In this document: in pieces, positions 44,929 through 54,239 of the stretch | How the letters are laid out: each line of letters opens with the position of its first letter | How positions within the stretch are numbered: position 1 is the first letter of the stretch | DNA from: Proteiniphilum sp. X52 | GTDB lineage: Bacteria > Bacteroidota > Bacteroidia > Bacteroidales > Dysgonomonadaceae | Reading direction: 5' to 3' | Assembly: GCF_003712195.1 (NCBI RefSeq) | Contig: NZ_RDSD01000015.1 | Location: 46,576-110,575 of the forward strand | DNA: 64,000 bases | Notes under the pieces: model-generated | Databases searched by the model: none | Seen by the model: only the letters and a program-made list of their open reading frames with translations | Told to the model about the DNA's origin: nothing | Program-made: the position numbers and the translations under genes

Positions 44929-46497
44929 ATGAATATGATTTTACACAACAATAAATTATGGAAGAACGCAAAGACAATAACCACAGTCTTGGTGGGAATC
45001 TTTATGCTTTCTGCCTGTACCAAGGGTTTTGACGAGATAAACAGGCCGGGAGAAAAGATTGACCGCGAAATGTTGGAAAGGGACGGCTACTTAACAGGCA
45101 GTTTTTTCAAACAATTAACAGCTTACAGTTACCCCGCGCAAGAAAACCTGTTTCAGCATTTCGAATCTCTCGTGGGCGGCATCTATGCCCATTATGGCAT
45201 GTTTACCGCCACCGGATGGTATGCCGGACATAATCCCGCCACTTACAATATGCCGGAGAGCTGGATCAGTGAACCCTTTAGCGCAAGTATGAGGGAGTTT
45301 TACAAAGAGTGGAAGAATGTGGCCGACCTTACGCAGCTACAAGGAATAGACGGCGCCTGGGCCATCATCCTACGGGCACAAATGGTACAGCGTTTAACCG
45401 ATGCGTATGGACCGCAACCTTATAGTCAGATCAGCGCATTGAATCATGAGAATACGGCTTATGACTCTCAGGAACAGGTTTATAAAGAAATAATCAATGA
45501 CCTGACTCAAGCATCGGATATGCTTGCGGGGATTGGCGCCGTCTCATCAATGGCCGATTATGATGACGTCTACGCGGGCGACTTCTCAAAATGGCGCAAG
45601 TTTGCCAACTCGCTCAAACTGCGTATGGCGATCCGCATGAGCGCCGCGGACCCTGCCTTCGCACAAAAAGCGGCAGAGGAAGCCATTCAGGCCGGCGTGA
45701 TAGAAAAGAACGAAGATAACGCGGCTATCCAATATCCCAAAAACCCGCTCTATGTAGTATCTTATCCGTACAAAGACTATTGCGCCAGTGCCGATATAGA
45801 CGCCTTTTTATTGGGATATAAAGACCCTCGCGCCGAGAAATTTTTTGTGAAGTCGAATATCGAAAATGCGGGAAGAACAGTTGTGGGAATCCGTTTTGGA
45901 GCCAAACCCGTGGATGACGCTAAGGCGAAAGATTTGTATTCCCGCTTCAATGTCGCACAAACCGATAGGCTCTTGTGGTTACCTGCCGCCGAAATGGCCT
46001 TTGCCCGCGCCGAAGCCAAACTCTTAGGATGGAATGTCGGTACATTCTCAGCGAAAGAATACTATGAGGAAGGCATTCGTTTATCCTTTGAGCAATGGGG
46101 TGCCGGCGATGCTGACGCCTACTTAAATGATGAGGCAAGCACTCAAGCCGACTATACAGATCCGGCCAATAGTGCCCCGGCAATCAGCGCCGTAAGCAAA
46201 ATCACCATCAAGTGGCAAGAAGGAGACTCCGACGAACTTAAACGCGAACGTATCGCCACTCAAAAATGGCTTGCCCTTTTCCCTTTGGGAATGGAAGGTT
46301 GGAGCGAAGTACGCAGGACAGGATACCCCAAGCTCTTTAAAAGTGCCACAACACAGTTATACAATTTGGTAACACCCAATCGTTTGCCTTTTCCCCCGAC
46401 GGAAAGGAAAAACAATTTAACCCATTATAACGATGCCGTTAGTAAATTAAACGGGGCAGATAACTTTGAAACCAAACTCTGGTGGAATAAAAAATAA
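44929..46497 (+). CDS. SusD-like surface lipoprotein (SusD-like_2 type)
   Basis: The 522-residue protein has a lipoprotein signal (LVGIFMLSAC) and the TKGFDEIN start typical of the SusD-like_2 subgroup. Recognisable parts are WAIILRAQMVQRLTDAYGPQPYSQI, KWRKFANSLKLRMAIRMS and the C-terminal QKWLALFPLGMEGWSEVRRTGYPKL. It is the lid of the SusC transporter encoded 27 nt upstream and binds the glycan at the cell surface. It is followed by an intercistronic hairpin and then the GH18 gene. Confidence 0.94.
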   Translation: MNMILHNNKLWKNAKTITTVLVGIFMLSACTKGFDEINRPGEKIDREMLERDGYLTGSFFKQLTAYSYPAQENLFQHFESLVGGIYAHYGMFTATGWYAGHNPATYNMPESWISEPFSASMREFYKEWKNVADLTQLQGIDGAWAIILRAQMVQRLTDAYGPQPYSQISALNHENTAYDSQEQVYKEIINDLTQASDMLAGIGAVSSMADYDDVYAGDFSKWRKFANSLKLRMAIRMSAADPAFAQKAAEEAIQAGVIEKNEDNAAIQYPKNPLYVVSYPYKDYCASADIDAFLLGYKDPRAEKFFVKSNIENAGRTVVGIRFGAKPVDDAKAKDLYSRFNVAQTDRLLWLPAAEMAFARAEAKLLGWNVGTFSAKEYYEEGIRLSFEQWGAGDADAYLNDEASTQADYTDPANSAPAISAVSKITIKWQEGDSDELKRERIATQKWLALFPLGMEGWSEVRRTGYPKLFKSATTQLYNLVTPNRLPFPPTERKNNLTHYNDAVSKLNGADNFETKLWWNKK

Positions 46498-46518
46498 AAT
46501 AGTCGTATGAAACCGACA

Positions 46519-46566
46519 TGTTTAAAATAATCATTAAACACCCGAAGGGAGTGATTATTTTGAACA
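46519..46566 (+). terminator. Intercistronic hairpin between susD-like and GH18 genes
   Basis: A 15-bp stem with one mismatch, TGTTTAAAATAATCA (46519-46533) / TGATTATTTTGAACA (46552-46566), has no U tract after it. It probably protects or processes the mRNA so that susCD is more abundant than the enzyme genes, rather than ending transcription fully. Confidence 0.55.
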
Positions 46567-46610
46567 TCAAAGGTTCCATACACCGACAAGAAAAAAAATA
46601 GAATTATCGT

Positions 46611-47726
46611 ATGAAAACAATTTTAAAATCAAAAAATATTTTGCTGCTTGCAGGTATTCTTTTCTCTTGGGTTTCATGCCAAGACGCCTTGAATCCCGAA
46701 CCGATAGATCCCCTAAAAAAAGTGGGCAGCATCTACGAGGAAACAGTTGGAACTTCTGAAGATTATTACGCAAAACTTCGCGCCTATAAGGAAAGCGATC
46801 ATGCCGTTTCTTTCTGTTGGTTCAGTGAATGGACGGGAACCGGAGCTTCACTGCAAAACACCATGCAAGGATTGCCCGACAGTATTGATATAGTATCCAT
46901 GTGGGGAGGCTGGAAGAATCCGGGGGAGGCACGTCTGAAAGACCTGCGCTATTGTCAGGAAGTAAAAGGCATCAAAGCCTTGACCGTATTTGTCATGCTT
47001 GACATCGGCGATCAAATCACACCGGAGGGAGAAGACAAGAAAAAATTCTGGGGTTGGATTGATGATGATGAAACGGCAAAAAGAATAGCGTGTGAAAAAT
47101 ATGCCAATGCCATTTGCGATACCATAGAAAAATACAATTACGATGGATTTGACTTGGATTGGGAGCCCAGTTACGCGCAGCCGTTCAATACAGAAAAAAA
47201 CTTAGTGGGTACGGGTATCACTTACATAGTGAATGCCCTCTCAAAACGTTTGGGTCCTAAATCCGGAACCGGGAAGCTGCTCGTTATTGATGGTGAACCG
47301 GAATTAATGCCCGACACGTTGGCTTGCGCGTTTGACTATTACATCTCACAAGCGTATGCTTGTCGCAGCTACTCAAATCTCGACAGTCGTTTGCAAAAAA
47401 TTTTCAACGCTTTCGCCGACGCAAAAAATGTAGACGGCACGCCTATGACTCGCGAGCAAATAGCACGCAAATTCATTGTAACGGAAAATTTTGAAAGCTA
47501 TGCTCTACAAGGAGGGGTAACGCATACGACAAGAGATGGACGCACAGTGCAATCGCTGGAAGGTATGGCGCTTTGGAATCCGGTCATTAACGGAAAAACG
47601 GTGCGCAAAGGTGGATGTGGGGCTTTCCGTCCCGGATTCGAGTATAAAATCGAGGGTACCGCTATCAACATGACTTATCCGGCAATGAGAAAGTCCATTC
47701 AAATAATGAACCCTGCCGTTTATTGA
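46611..47726 (+). CDS. GH18 endo-beta-N-acetylglucosaminidase-like lipoprotein
   Basis: The 371-residue protein has a lipoprotein signal (AGILFSWVSC) and a GH18 TIM barrel. The catalytic DGxDxDxE motif is intact as DGFDLDWE, residues 178-185, with Glu185 as the acid. Further motifs are FCWFSEWTG, DIVSMWGGW and a late MTYPAMRKSIQ. Enzymes of this group in Bacteroides PULs split the chitobiose core of N-glycans, releasing the glycan from protein. Because some PUL GH18-like proteins are only binders, the intact glutamate is worth noting. The gene order resembles the B. thetaiotaomicron high-mannose locus as I recall it. Confidence 0.87.
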   Translation: MKTILKSKNILLLAGILFSWVSCQDALNPEPIDPLKKVGSIYEETVGTSEDYYAKLRAYKESDHAVSFCWFSEWTGTGASLQNTMQGLPDSIDIVSMWGGWKNPGEARLKDLRYCQEVKGIKALTVFVMLDIGDQITPEGEDKKKFWGWIDDDETAKRIACEKYANAICDTIEKYNYDGFDLDWEPSYAQPFNTEKNLVGTGITYIVNALSKRLGPKSGTGKLLVIDGEPELMPDTLACAFDYYISQAYACRSYSNLDSRLQKIFNAFADAKNVDGTPMTREQIARKFIVTENFESYALQGGVTHTTRDGRTVQSLEGMALWNPVINGKTVRKGGCGAFRPGFEYKIEGTAINMTYPAMRKSIQIMNPAVY

Positions 47727-47767
47727 TAAACAGTCCGATAGAATCTTATTCATAATTTATTATACAA

Positions 47768-48955
47768 ATGAAACATCTATATAAAATACATTTCAGGGCA
47801 CTTGCCGCCGTCTTCTCATTTTTGCTTGCGGCATGTAATGACGCGGAATACCCCGTCGGGGAAAACAGCATCTTCATTGAGGAAACCGGTGTAAAGTCGA
47901 ATCAGCGAAAGGTATTCACCATGGAAGAAACCATGCTGAATTTGGAATTTACCCCCCGTCTGTCCAATACGTTAAGCGAAAATGTAAAAATCGGCGTTGA
48001 AATGGATACCGAATTCTTAAAAGAGTTCAACCAAAAAAATGGAACAGCCTATGAAGCCGTGCCTGCAGACGGTTTTGAATTGACGGCCAACGAATTTGAA
48101 ATTCAAGCCGGAAAAGTGGTGTCCAGTAGCAGCGGAATAATAAAGGTAAAACCTTTTACTCAAGAGATGAAAGACAGTGGTAAAAAATTTGCCCTACCCA
48201 TCAAAATAACGAGTAAAGATGGTAAAACTCATGTTATCCATGGTGCCGACAGAATTATCTATGCGCTTGACTTGGTGCGTTACGGGTCAGTTCCCGTTTT
48301 TGGTGTGGACAACAGAATACCGGGCCACCGAAAAGCGGCGGCCAACTTCAAAGACTACCCGTTAACCTTGAATAAATGGTCCATAGAGTTCAGAGTGAAA
48401 ATGGACAGCTACAACATTAATAACCAGGCGCTCTTCAATTGCGGAGGTACGGGTTCCGAAATCTATGTGCGTTATGGAGATGCCCCCATCCCCTACAATC
48501 AATTCCAGATTAAATTTGGAGGCTCACAAGTGAACTCCTTTATGGGAGAGAAAAATAAATGGCACCATATTGCTTTTACTTACGACGGCACCGATTTGCG
48601 CATTTACCTCAACGGAGTATTGCAAAGCACATTGTCCAACCCCGGCAAGGAGGTGAAGTTTGACGCCACCACCAGTATTTGTTCCAGTGGTTCAACCTAC
48701 TTCCGTGCTGAAGCGAATATGAATGAGCTACGCATCTGGAACGTGGCAAGAACCGAAGCGGAAATCAAAGAGAACTTTTACGCCGTGGCACCTGACTCCG
48801 AAGGATTGGTTAGCTACTGGAAAATGAATGAGGGGCAAGGGGTTGTCCTTAAAAATCAAATCAAAGGTGCACCCGACATGAGAGCGCTTGACGCCAACAA
48901 TAACGAGGTAACTACTTTGAGCTGGATCGAAAATGTAAAAATGTTAAACGACTAA
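47768..48955 (+). CDS. DUF1735 plus LamG-like surface glycan-binding lipoprotein
   Basis: The 395-residue protein has a lipoprotein signal (FSFLLAAC), a DUF1735 domain (about 30-165, with VKIGVEMDTEFLKEFNQKNGTAYEAVP) and a C-terminal laminin-G-3/concanavalin-like domain (about 195-375, WSIEFRVKMDSY, KWHHIAFTYDGTDLRIYLNG, MNELRIWNVARTEAEI). It has no catalytic motif and is probably a surface glycan-binding protein for the SusCD complex. It is in operon with GH18 (41 nt gap) and the next DUF1735 gene. Confidence 0.9.
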   Translation: MKHLYKIHFRALAAVFSFLLAACNDAEYPVGENSIFIEETGVKSNQRKVFTMEETMLNLEFTPRLSNTLSENVKIGVEMDTEFLKEFNQKNGTAYEAVPADGFELTANEFEIQAGKVVSSSSGIIKVKPFTQEMKDSGKKFALPIKITSKDGKTHVIHGADRIIYALDLVRYGSVPVFGVDNRIPGHRKAAANFKDYPLTLNKWSIEFRVKMDSYNINNQALFNCGGTGSEIYVRYGDAPIPYNQFQIKFGGSQVNSFMGEKNKWHHIAFTYDGTDLRIYLNGVLQSTLSNPGKEVKFDATTSICSSGSTYFRAEANMNELRIWNVARTEAEIKENFYAVAPDSEGLVSYWKMNEGQGVVLKNQIKGAPDMRALDANNNEVTTLSWIENVKMLND

Positions 48956-48985
48956 TTGAAAAAGAATGGTCAAACACACCTAATT

Positions 48986-49966
48986 ATGAATAAAACAGTA
49001 ACATATATATCATTAGCATGCATAGCGATTGCATTATTGCTGGCATCGTGCAAGAAGGAAGAGGAAGAGACGATCCCTAAAGGGATTGTGTATGTGAGCA
49101 ATCAAATACACCCTATCAATGAGTTCAATTTTCAAGTTGTCAACGACCAAACGGAGAAGACGGTAACATTAACGGGCGACACACTCTATAAATTTACTGT
49201 GAGAATAACCATGCCCGCGACAGAAAACCTGACCGTGAAATTGGATGCAAGACCGGAAATGGTGGAAGAATACAATAAAGCCAACGATACAAAATACAGC
49301 TTTTTGCCGGATGGTTTCTTGCAGATGGAAAAAAGCGAGGTGGTAATCCCAAAGGGAAATACCGAGTCAAACGATTCAATTATCGTCAAACTCAACCAGG
49401 AAGCCAAGTGGGGCGATTTAACGGGAGGCAACGTGTTAATCCCCATGAAAATTGTATCTGTCAATGGAAAGGCTGAAAATATCAGCACAAAAATGTCAAT
49501 GGTTGTCAGCTTTGGGGAACTTGTGATCATATTGGACAATGTGACATACAGCGAAGAGGCCATTCCGGGAGAGGCATTCAATGATAACCTGACACTCACC
49601 TCGGATTATTCTGTAAACCGGTTAAAGTATCTGACCGACAAAAATGAGACCGGCTCCTCATGGTATCCGGGATCAAATCCTGCCTCATATTTACACATAG
49701 AGATGGAGAACGAAGAGACAATAAAAGGAATAAAAGTGAATACCGTAACCGGCACTTATCAACTAAAAAGTCTCAGGATACAAACATGGGATGAAGAATA
49801 CTCCCGTTTTATCATTCAGGGTATTTACACCGCGGATGCCCCTACCCCAACTCAATACATCAAGTTTAAAGAACCCGTCAAAACAAAAGCGATCAAGTTG
49901 GACCAGTTTAATCAAACGCTGGGCAACAAACAACCGGATTTGACGGAAATCAATCTCATAAAATAA
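48986..49966 (+). CDS. DUF1735 lipoprotein with discoidin-like C-terminus
   Basis: The protein of 326 residues starts at the ATG at 48986; a TTG 30 nt upstream is rejected. It has a lipoprotein signal (CIAIALLLASC), a DUF1735 domain (TVKLDARPEMVEEYNKANDTKYSFLP) and a C-terminal beta-sandwich (YLTDKNETGSSWYPGSNPASYLHIEME, IKGIKVNTVTG, KTKAIKLDQFN) that resembles an F5/8-type discoidin domain. It is the last gene of the second PUL and is followed by a strong terminator. Glycan binding is the likely role. Confidence 0.87.
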   Translation: MNKTVTYISLACIAIALLLASCKKEEEETIPKGIVYVSNQIHPINEFNFQVVNDQTEKTVTLTGDTLYKFTVRITMPATENLTVKLDARPEMVEEYNKANDTKYSFLPDGFLQMEKSEVVIPKGNTESNDSIIVKLNQEAKWGDLTGGNVLIPMKIVSVNGKAENISTKMSMVVSFGELVIILDNVTYSEEAIPGEAFNDNLTLTSDYSVNRLKYLTDKNETGSSWYPGSNPASYLHIEMENEETIKGIKVNTVTGTYQLKSLRIQTWDEEYSRFIIQGIYTADAPTPTQYIKFKEPVKTKAIKLDQFNQTLGNKQPDLTEINLIK

Positions 49967-50065
49967 AACATGGGAGACAATCATCACCGGATATACAGGG
50001 AATCAGACCGGGAAACAATTTTTCCCTTCTCCCCTCCATAGAAATAGCCAATCCCATTCTTCAAT

Positions 50066-50111
50066 CTGCAAGAATGAATACTGACAAATATTCATTCTTG
50101 CAGTTTTTTTT
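50066..50111 (+). terminator. Rho-independent terminator of the second PUL
   Basis: A perfect 15-bp stem CTGCAAGAATGAATA / TATTCATTCTTGCAG with an 8-nt loop is followed by eight T residues (50104-50111). Confidence 0.9.
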
Positions 50112-50260
50112 AACGGCCAGATATCCGGCTCTTCGGGCAGGCAAGCGGCAGACGGGTGTCGGTAAGGTGCGCGCCTCGCATCCGCATGAAACTTCAAGCG
50201 GGAATAACGCGGATTTCAAATTTAATTACGAAAAACAATGGCATTTCCTTTAATTCGACG

Positions 50261-50268
50261 TAAATTTG
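50261..50268 (+). promoter_or_regulatory. -7 box TAAATTTG of the purF-like gene
   Basis: TAAATTTG fits TAnnTTTG and lies 26 nt before the ATG. The -33 position lacks a clear TTG. Confidence 0.45.
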
Positions 50269-50294
50269 TACCTTAATTCCAGAAAAGTTTTTCA

Positions 50295-52226
50295 ATGACT
50301 GACATCATCAAGCACGAATGCGGGATTGCGGTGATCCGCCTCCTTAAACCCCTCGATTATTATTATAACAAGTATGGGACCTGGCAATACGGGTTGGACA
50401 AGATGTACCTGCTTATGGAGAAACAGCACAACCGCGGCCAGGAAGGTGCGGGACTGGGTGCCGTGAAACTGGAGGCCGCTCCCGGTAACGAATTTATTTT
50501 CAGGGAAAGAGCGCTGGGATCAGGTGCTATCTCGGAGATTTTCTCCCAGGTGCACACATCATTCCAACAATTCTCAAAAGAACAACTCAGTGACATCGAA
50601 TTTGTCAAGACCTCGGTTCCTTTTGCCGCGGAACTCTTTATCGGACACCTGAGGTACAGCACTACCGGCAAGAGCGGTCTGAGCTACGTGCATCCGCTGC
50701 TGCGCCGGAACAACTGGGCTTCAAGGAGCTTAGCCCTGGCCGGAAATTTCAACATGACCAATGTGGATGAAATGTTCGAACAGCTGATTTCGGAGGGACA
50801 ACATCCGCGCGATTATGCCGACACCTTTGTGATGCTGGAATCCCTCGGACATTACCTCGACCGGGAGGTACAATACCAGTATGATCACTTGGAAAAAGAG
50901 CAGATGAACGGCCAAGAAGTGAGCCGTCAGATCGCGGAAAAACTCGACATCCCTTTTTGGCTGAAACGGGCATCCGGAATCTGGGACGGCGGCTACGCCC
51001 TCTGCGGGCTGATCGGTTGTGGCGATGCTTTCGCACTGCGTGATCCCTGGGGCATCCGCTCCGCATTTTATTACCACGACGAGGAAGTGGCCGTGGTAGC
51101 GTCGGAACGCCCGGTCATCCAGACGGCATTCAACCTGAAGAAAGAAGACGTGCATGAACTCAATCCGGGCGAAGCCCTGATTGTAAAGCGCAACGGCTCT
51201 ATCAGCCTGCATCAGATACAGGAAAAGAAGAAAAAGATCACCCCTTGCTCTTTCGAACGGATCTACTTTTCCCGCGGCTCCGACCATGATATCTATCTGG
51301 AACGAAAGAAACTGGGAGAACTGCTGGTTCCCAAGATCATGGATGCCGTAAACGGTGATTTCGACAATACGGTGTTTTCCTTTATTCCCAATACCGCGGA
51401 AGTAGCCTACTTCGGCATGTTACAGGGATTGGAGGATCATTTCAATCATAAGAAGGCGCTCACGATCCTCGAAAAAGGAAACTCACTCAGTAAAGAGGAG
51501 ATTGACGCAATCCTTTCCAAACGGGTGCGTTCCGAGAAAGTGGCGATCAAGGACATCAAATTGCGGACCTTTATCGCACAGGGAAATACAAGAAACGACC
51601 TGGCCGCGCATGTCTATGATGTGACCTACGGCTCGTTGAGGAGAGGCGTGGACACTCTGGTGATCATCGACGACAGTATTGTCCGCGGGACCACACTCAA
51701 ACAGAGCATCATCAAAATACTGGACAGACTCAATCCGAAAAAGATCATCATCGTATCCTCCTCACCACAGATACGCTATCCCGATTGCTACGGCATAGAC
51801 ATGTCGCGCATGAGCGAATTCATCGCTTTCAAAGCCGCCATAGCGCTCCTAAAGGAACGCGGCATGCAGTCCGTGATCGACGAAACATATAAAAAATCGA
51901 TAGCACAGCGGCATATGAAGAAGGAGCATATTGTGAATTATGTGAAGAATATTTACGCTCCCTTCACCGATGAGGAGATTTCCGACAAGATAGCACAGAT
52001 GTTGACATCCAAAGATATAAAAGCTGAAGTGAAAATCGTTTTCCAAAGTATTGAAGACCTGCACAAGGCATGCCCCGGTCACGGTGGCGACTGGTACTTT
52101 TCGGGCGACTTTCCCACTCCCGGCGGGAATCGGCTTGTCAACAACGCGTTTATCAATTATATTGAAGGTCAGGAGAACAAATCGCACCAATATTCGTTAA
52201 ACTTCTCAAAGAACGGGAATGATTGA
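50295..52226 (+). CDS. purF: Amidophosphoribosyltransferase, long Bacteroidota form
   Basis: The 643-residue enzyme would make phosphoribosylamine from PRPP and glutamine, the first step of purine synthesis. The N-terminal glutaminase has its nucleophile as Cys9 in HECGIAV, so an 8-residue propeptide must be removed. HLRYSTTGKSG follows. The usual AHNGN oxyanion motif reads LAGNFN. The PRPP loop is TLVIIDDSIVRGTTL. It is longer than the standard enzyme (about 500 residues), with a C-terminal extension of about 100 residues. Bacteroidota commonly carry both a standard and a long form, so this may be the paralogue. It overlaps phoH by 8 nt. Confidence 0.85.
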   Translation: MTDIIKHECGIAVIRLLKPLDYYYNKYGTWQYGLDKMYLLMEKQHNRGQEGAGLGAVKLEAAPGNEFIFRERALGSGAISEIFSQVHTSFQQFSKEQLSDIEFVKTSVPFAAELFIGHLRYSTTGKSGLSYVHPLLRRNNWASRSLALAGNFNMTNVDEMFEQLISEGQHPRDYADTFVMLESLGHYLDREVQYQYDHLEKEQMNGQEVSRQIAEKLDIPFWLKRASGIWDGGYALCGLIGCGDAFALRDPWGIRSAFYYHDEEVAVVASERPVIQTAFNLKKEDVHELNPGEALIVKRNGSISLHQIQEKKKKITPCSFERIYFSRGSDHDIYLERKKLGELLVPKIMDAVNGDFDNTVFSFIPNTAEVAYFGMLQGLEDHFNHKKALTILEKGNSLSKEEIDAILSKRVRSEKVAIKDIKLRTFIAQGNTRNDLAAHVYDVTYGSLRRGVDTLVIIDDSIVRGTTLKQSIIKILDRLNPKKIIIVSSSPQIRYPDCYGIDMSRMSEFIAFKAAIALLKERGMQSVIDETYKKSIAQRHMKKEHIVNYVKNIYAPFTDEEISDKIAQMLTSKDIKAEVKIVFQSIEDLHKACPGHGGDWYFSGDFPTPGGNRLVNNAFINYIEGQENKSHQYSLNFSKNGND

Positions 52227-53154
52227 ACGCATCATTATCATAGAGAATGTGGATCCGGTCGTCTTTTTTGGGATCAACAACAGCAATATCCAGTTGATCA
52301 AGACCCTATATCCCAAGCTGCGCATTGTGGCTAGGGGTAACGTGATCAAGGTGATCGGCGAGGAGGAAGAACTTATCGATTTTGAGAAGAAGATCCACGA
52401 ATTGGAGAAGTTCAGTAATGAAATGAATGTGCTCAGAGAAGAAGACATTCTGGATATGGTAAGAGGCAAGGCGCCTGCTGTCGTGAATGTGGACAATCTG
52501 ATTATCCACGGCCTGAACGGCAAGCCTATCTTAGCCCGCACTGCCAATCAGAAGAAACTGGTAGAAGCTTTCGACCAAAACGACATGGTATTTGCCATTG
52601 GTCCGGCCGGATCAGGAAAGACTTATACGGCCATCGCACTGGCAGTCAGAGCCCTCAAAACAAAGAAAATACGCAAGATCATCCTAAGCCGCCCCGCCGT
52701 GGAAGCGGGTGAAAAGCTGGGATTTCTGCCCGGGGACATGAAGGAGAAGATCGATCCTTACCTGCAGCCCCTCTATGATGCGCTGGAGGATATGATCCCT
52801 CCCCTGAAACTGAAAGAGTATATCGAAAGCAAGATCATACAAATCGCCCCGCTTGCTTTTATGCGGGGACGCACGCTGAACGATGCCGTCATCATCCTTG
52901 ACGAAGCGCAGAACACCACCAAGCCGCAGATAAAGATGTTCCTGACACGGTTGGGACTGAACGGAAAAATGATCATCACTGGTGATATCACGCAGATCGA
53001 CCTGCCACACTCGCAGCAGTCGGGGTTGATCCACTCCATGCAAGTGCTGAGGGGAATCAAAGGGATCGGTACGGTAGAGTTCAACAAAAAAGATATCGTA
53101 CGCCATAAACTTGTGCAGAAAATAGTGGAGGCGTATGAAGAGAGTGAAAAATGA
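52219..53154 (+). CDS. PhoH-family ATPase
   Basis: The 311-residue cytoplasmic protein has an N-terminal KH-like region and a PhoH ATPase domain with Walker A GPAGSGKT (128-135), SRPAVEAGEKLGFLPGDMKEKIDPYLQPLYDAL and Walker B VIILDEAQN, then TGDITQIDLP. PhoH proteins are predicted RNA helicase-like ATPases linked to RNA processing. It overlaps the purF-like gene by 8 nt and is followed by purC, so it is in the same transcript. Its last codons (YEESEK and stop) merge into a 7-bp repeat array. Confidence 0.92.
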   Translation: MIERIIIIENVDPVVFFGINNSNIQLIKTLYPKLRIVARGNVIKVIGEEEELIDFEKKIHELEKFSNEMNVLREEDILDMVRGKAPAVVNVDNLIIHGLNGKPILARTANQKKLVEAFDQNDMVFAIGPAGSGKTYTAIALAVRALKTKKIRKIILSRPAVEAGEKLGFLPGDMKEKIDPYLQPLYDALEDMIPPLKLKEYIESKIIQIAPLAFMRGRTLNDAVIILDEAQNTTKPQIKMFLTRLGLNGKMIITGDITQIDLPHSQQSGLIHSMQVLRGIKGIGTVEFNKKDIVRHKLVQKIVEAYEESEK

Positions 53155-53256
53155 AGAGTGAAGAGTGAAAAATGAAGAGTGAAGAGTGAAGAGTGAAGAT
53201 TTCGAACTTCAACCAAATCATCAAATTAATAAATCAACCAATCATCAAATCAGTTA
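53135..53256. repeat. 7-bp tandem array between phoH and purC
   Basis: Units of GAGTGAA and AAATGAA type (about 8) begin within the last codons of phoH. They are followed by a less regular CAAATCA-type part up to the purC start. The stop codon of phoH lies within the array. Confidence 0.8.
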
Positions 53257-53258
53257 AT

Positions 53259-54203
53259 ATGGATGCTTTGACAAGGACAGATTACAATTTTCCCGGACAG
53301 AAGGGTGTGTATCACGGAAAAGTACGCGATGTATACCGCATCGGTAATGAGACACTGGTAATGATTGCCACCGACCGTATCTCGGCATTCGACGTGGTAC
53401 TGCCAAAAGGCATTCCATATAAAGGACAGGTGCTGAACCAAATCGCGGCCAAGTTCCTCGATGCTACCGCCGATATTGTGCCCAACTGGAAAACAGCTTC
53501 CCCCGACCCGATGGTGACGGTAGGACACCAGTGCGAACCCTACAAGGTGGAGATGGTAATCCGCGGTTATATTACCGGCAGTGCATGGCGCGAGTATAAA
53601 AAGGGGGCGCGCACCTTATGCGGCCTTCCCTTACCCGAAGGATTACGTGAGAACCAGAAATTCGAAACACCTCTGATCACCCCTACCACCAAAGCCGATG
53701 AAGGACATGACGAGAATATCTCGAAAGAGGAGATCATCGCGCAGGGATTGGTCAGCAGGGAAGAATACGAACAACTGGAAAAATATACTTACGCATTGTT
53801 CACGCGCGGCACTGAAATGGCAGCCCAGAAAGGGCTGATCCTGGTCGATACCAAATATGAATTTGGCAAGAAAGATGGCAGGATCTACCTGATCGACGAG
53901 ATCCATACCCCCGATTCATCACGCTATTTCTACAGCGAAGGCTACCATGAACGTTTCGAGAGAGGCGAAGAACAAAGACAACTCTCTAAAGAATTCGTAC
54001 GCAAATGGCTAATGGATAACGGATTTCAGGGACAACCCGGACAAAAAGTGCCCGAGATGACCGATGAATACTGCCGGAGCGTATCAGAACGGTATATAGA
54101 ATTGTATGAGAAAATTGTAGGCGAAAAGTTTGTGAAAGCCGATACCGGCAATCTGGCAGCGCGCATTGAAAAAAATATTACCGAGTATTTGCAAACTCGC
54201 TAA
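53259..54203 (+). CDS. purC: SAICAR synthetase
   Basis: The 314-residue enzyme joins CAIR and aspartate in purine synthesis. It starts at the ATG at 53259; an in-frame GTG at 53193 lies inside the repeat array and is rejected. Motifs include [55 protein letters not shown] and [14 protein letters not shown]. It is of the long type with a C-terminal extension (about 300 residues) found in Bacteroidota. It follows purF and phoH, so two purine genes are in this series, then menG and aroE. Confidence 0.97.
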   Translation: MDALTRTDYNFPGQKGVYHGKVRDVYRIGNETLVMIATDRISAFDVVLPKGIPYKGQVLNQIAAKFLDATADIVPNWKTASPDPMVTVGHQCEPYKVEMVIRGYITGSAWREYKKGARTLCGLPLPEGLRENQKFETPLITPTTKADEGHDENISKEEIIAQGLVSREEYEQLEKYTYALFTRGTEMAAQKGLILVDTKYEFGKKDGRIYLIDEIHTPDSSRYFYSEGYHERFERGEEQRQLSKEFVRKWLMDNGFQGQPGQKVPEMTDEYCRSVSERYIELYEKIVGEKFVKADTGNLAARIEKNITEYLQTR

Positions 54204-54239
54204 TGGTTATAGGTACAATCACCCACAAAGACTACAAGA

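Larger units (their letters stand above)
49967..50294. other. Intergenic region between the N-glycan-type PUL and purF
   Basis: This 328-bp gap holds no gene. It contains a strong bidirectional hairpin terminator (50066-50111) and a TAAATTTG -7 box (50261-50268) before the purF-like gene. Confidence 0.7.
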
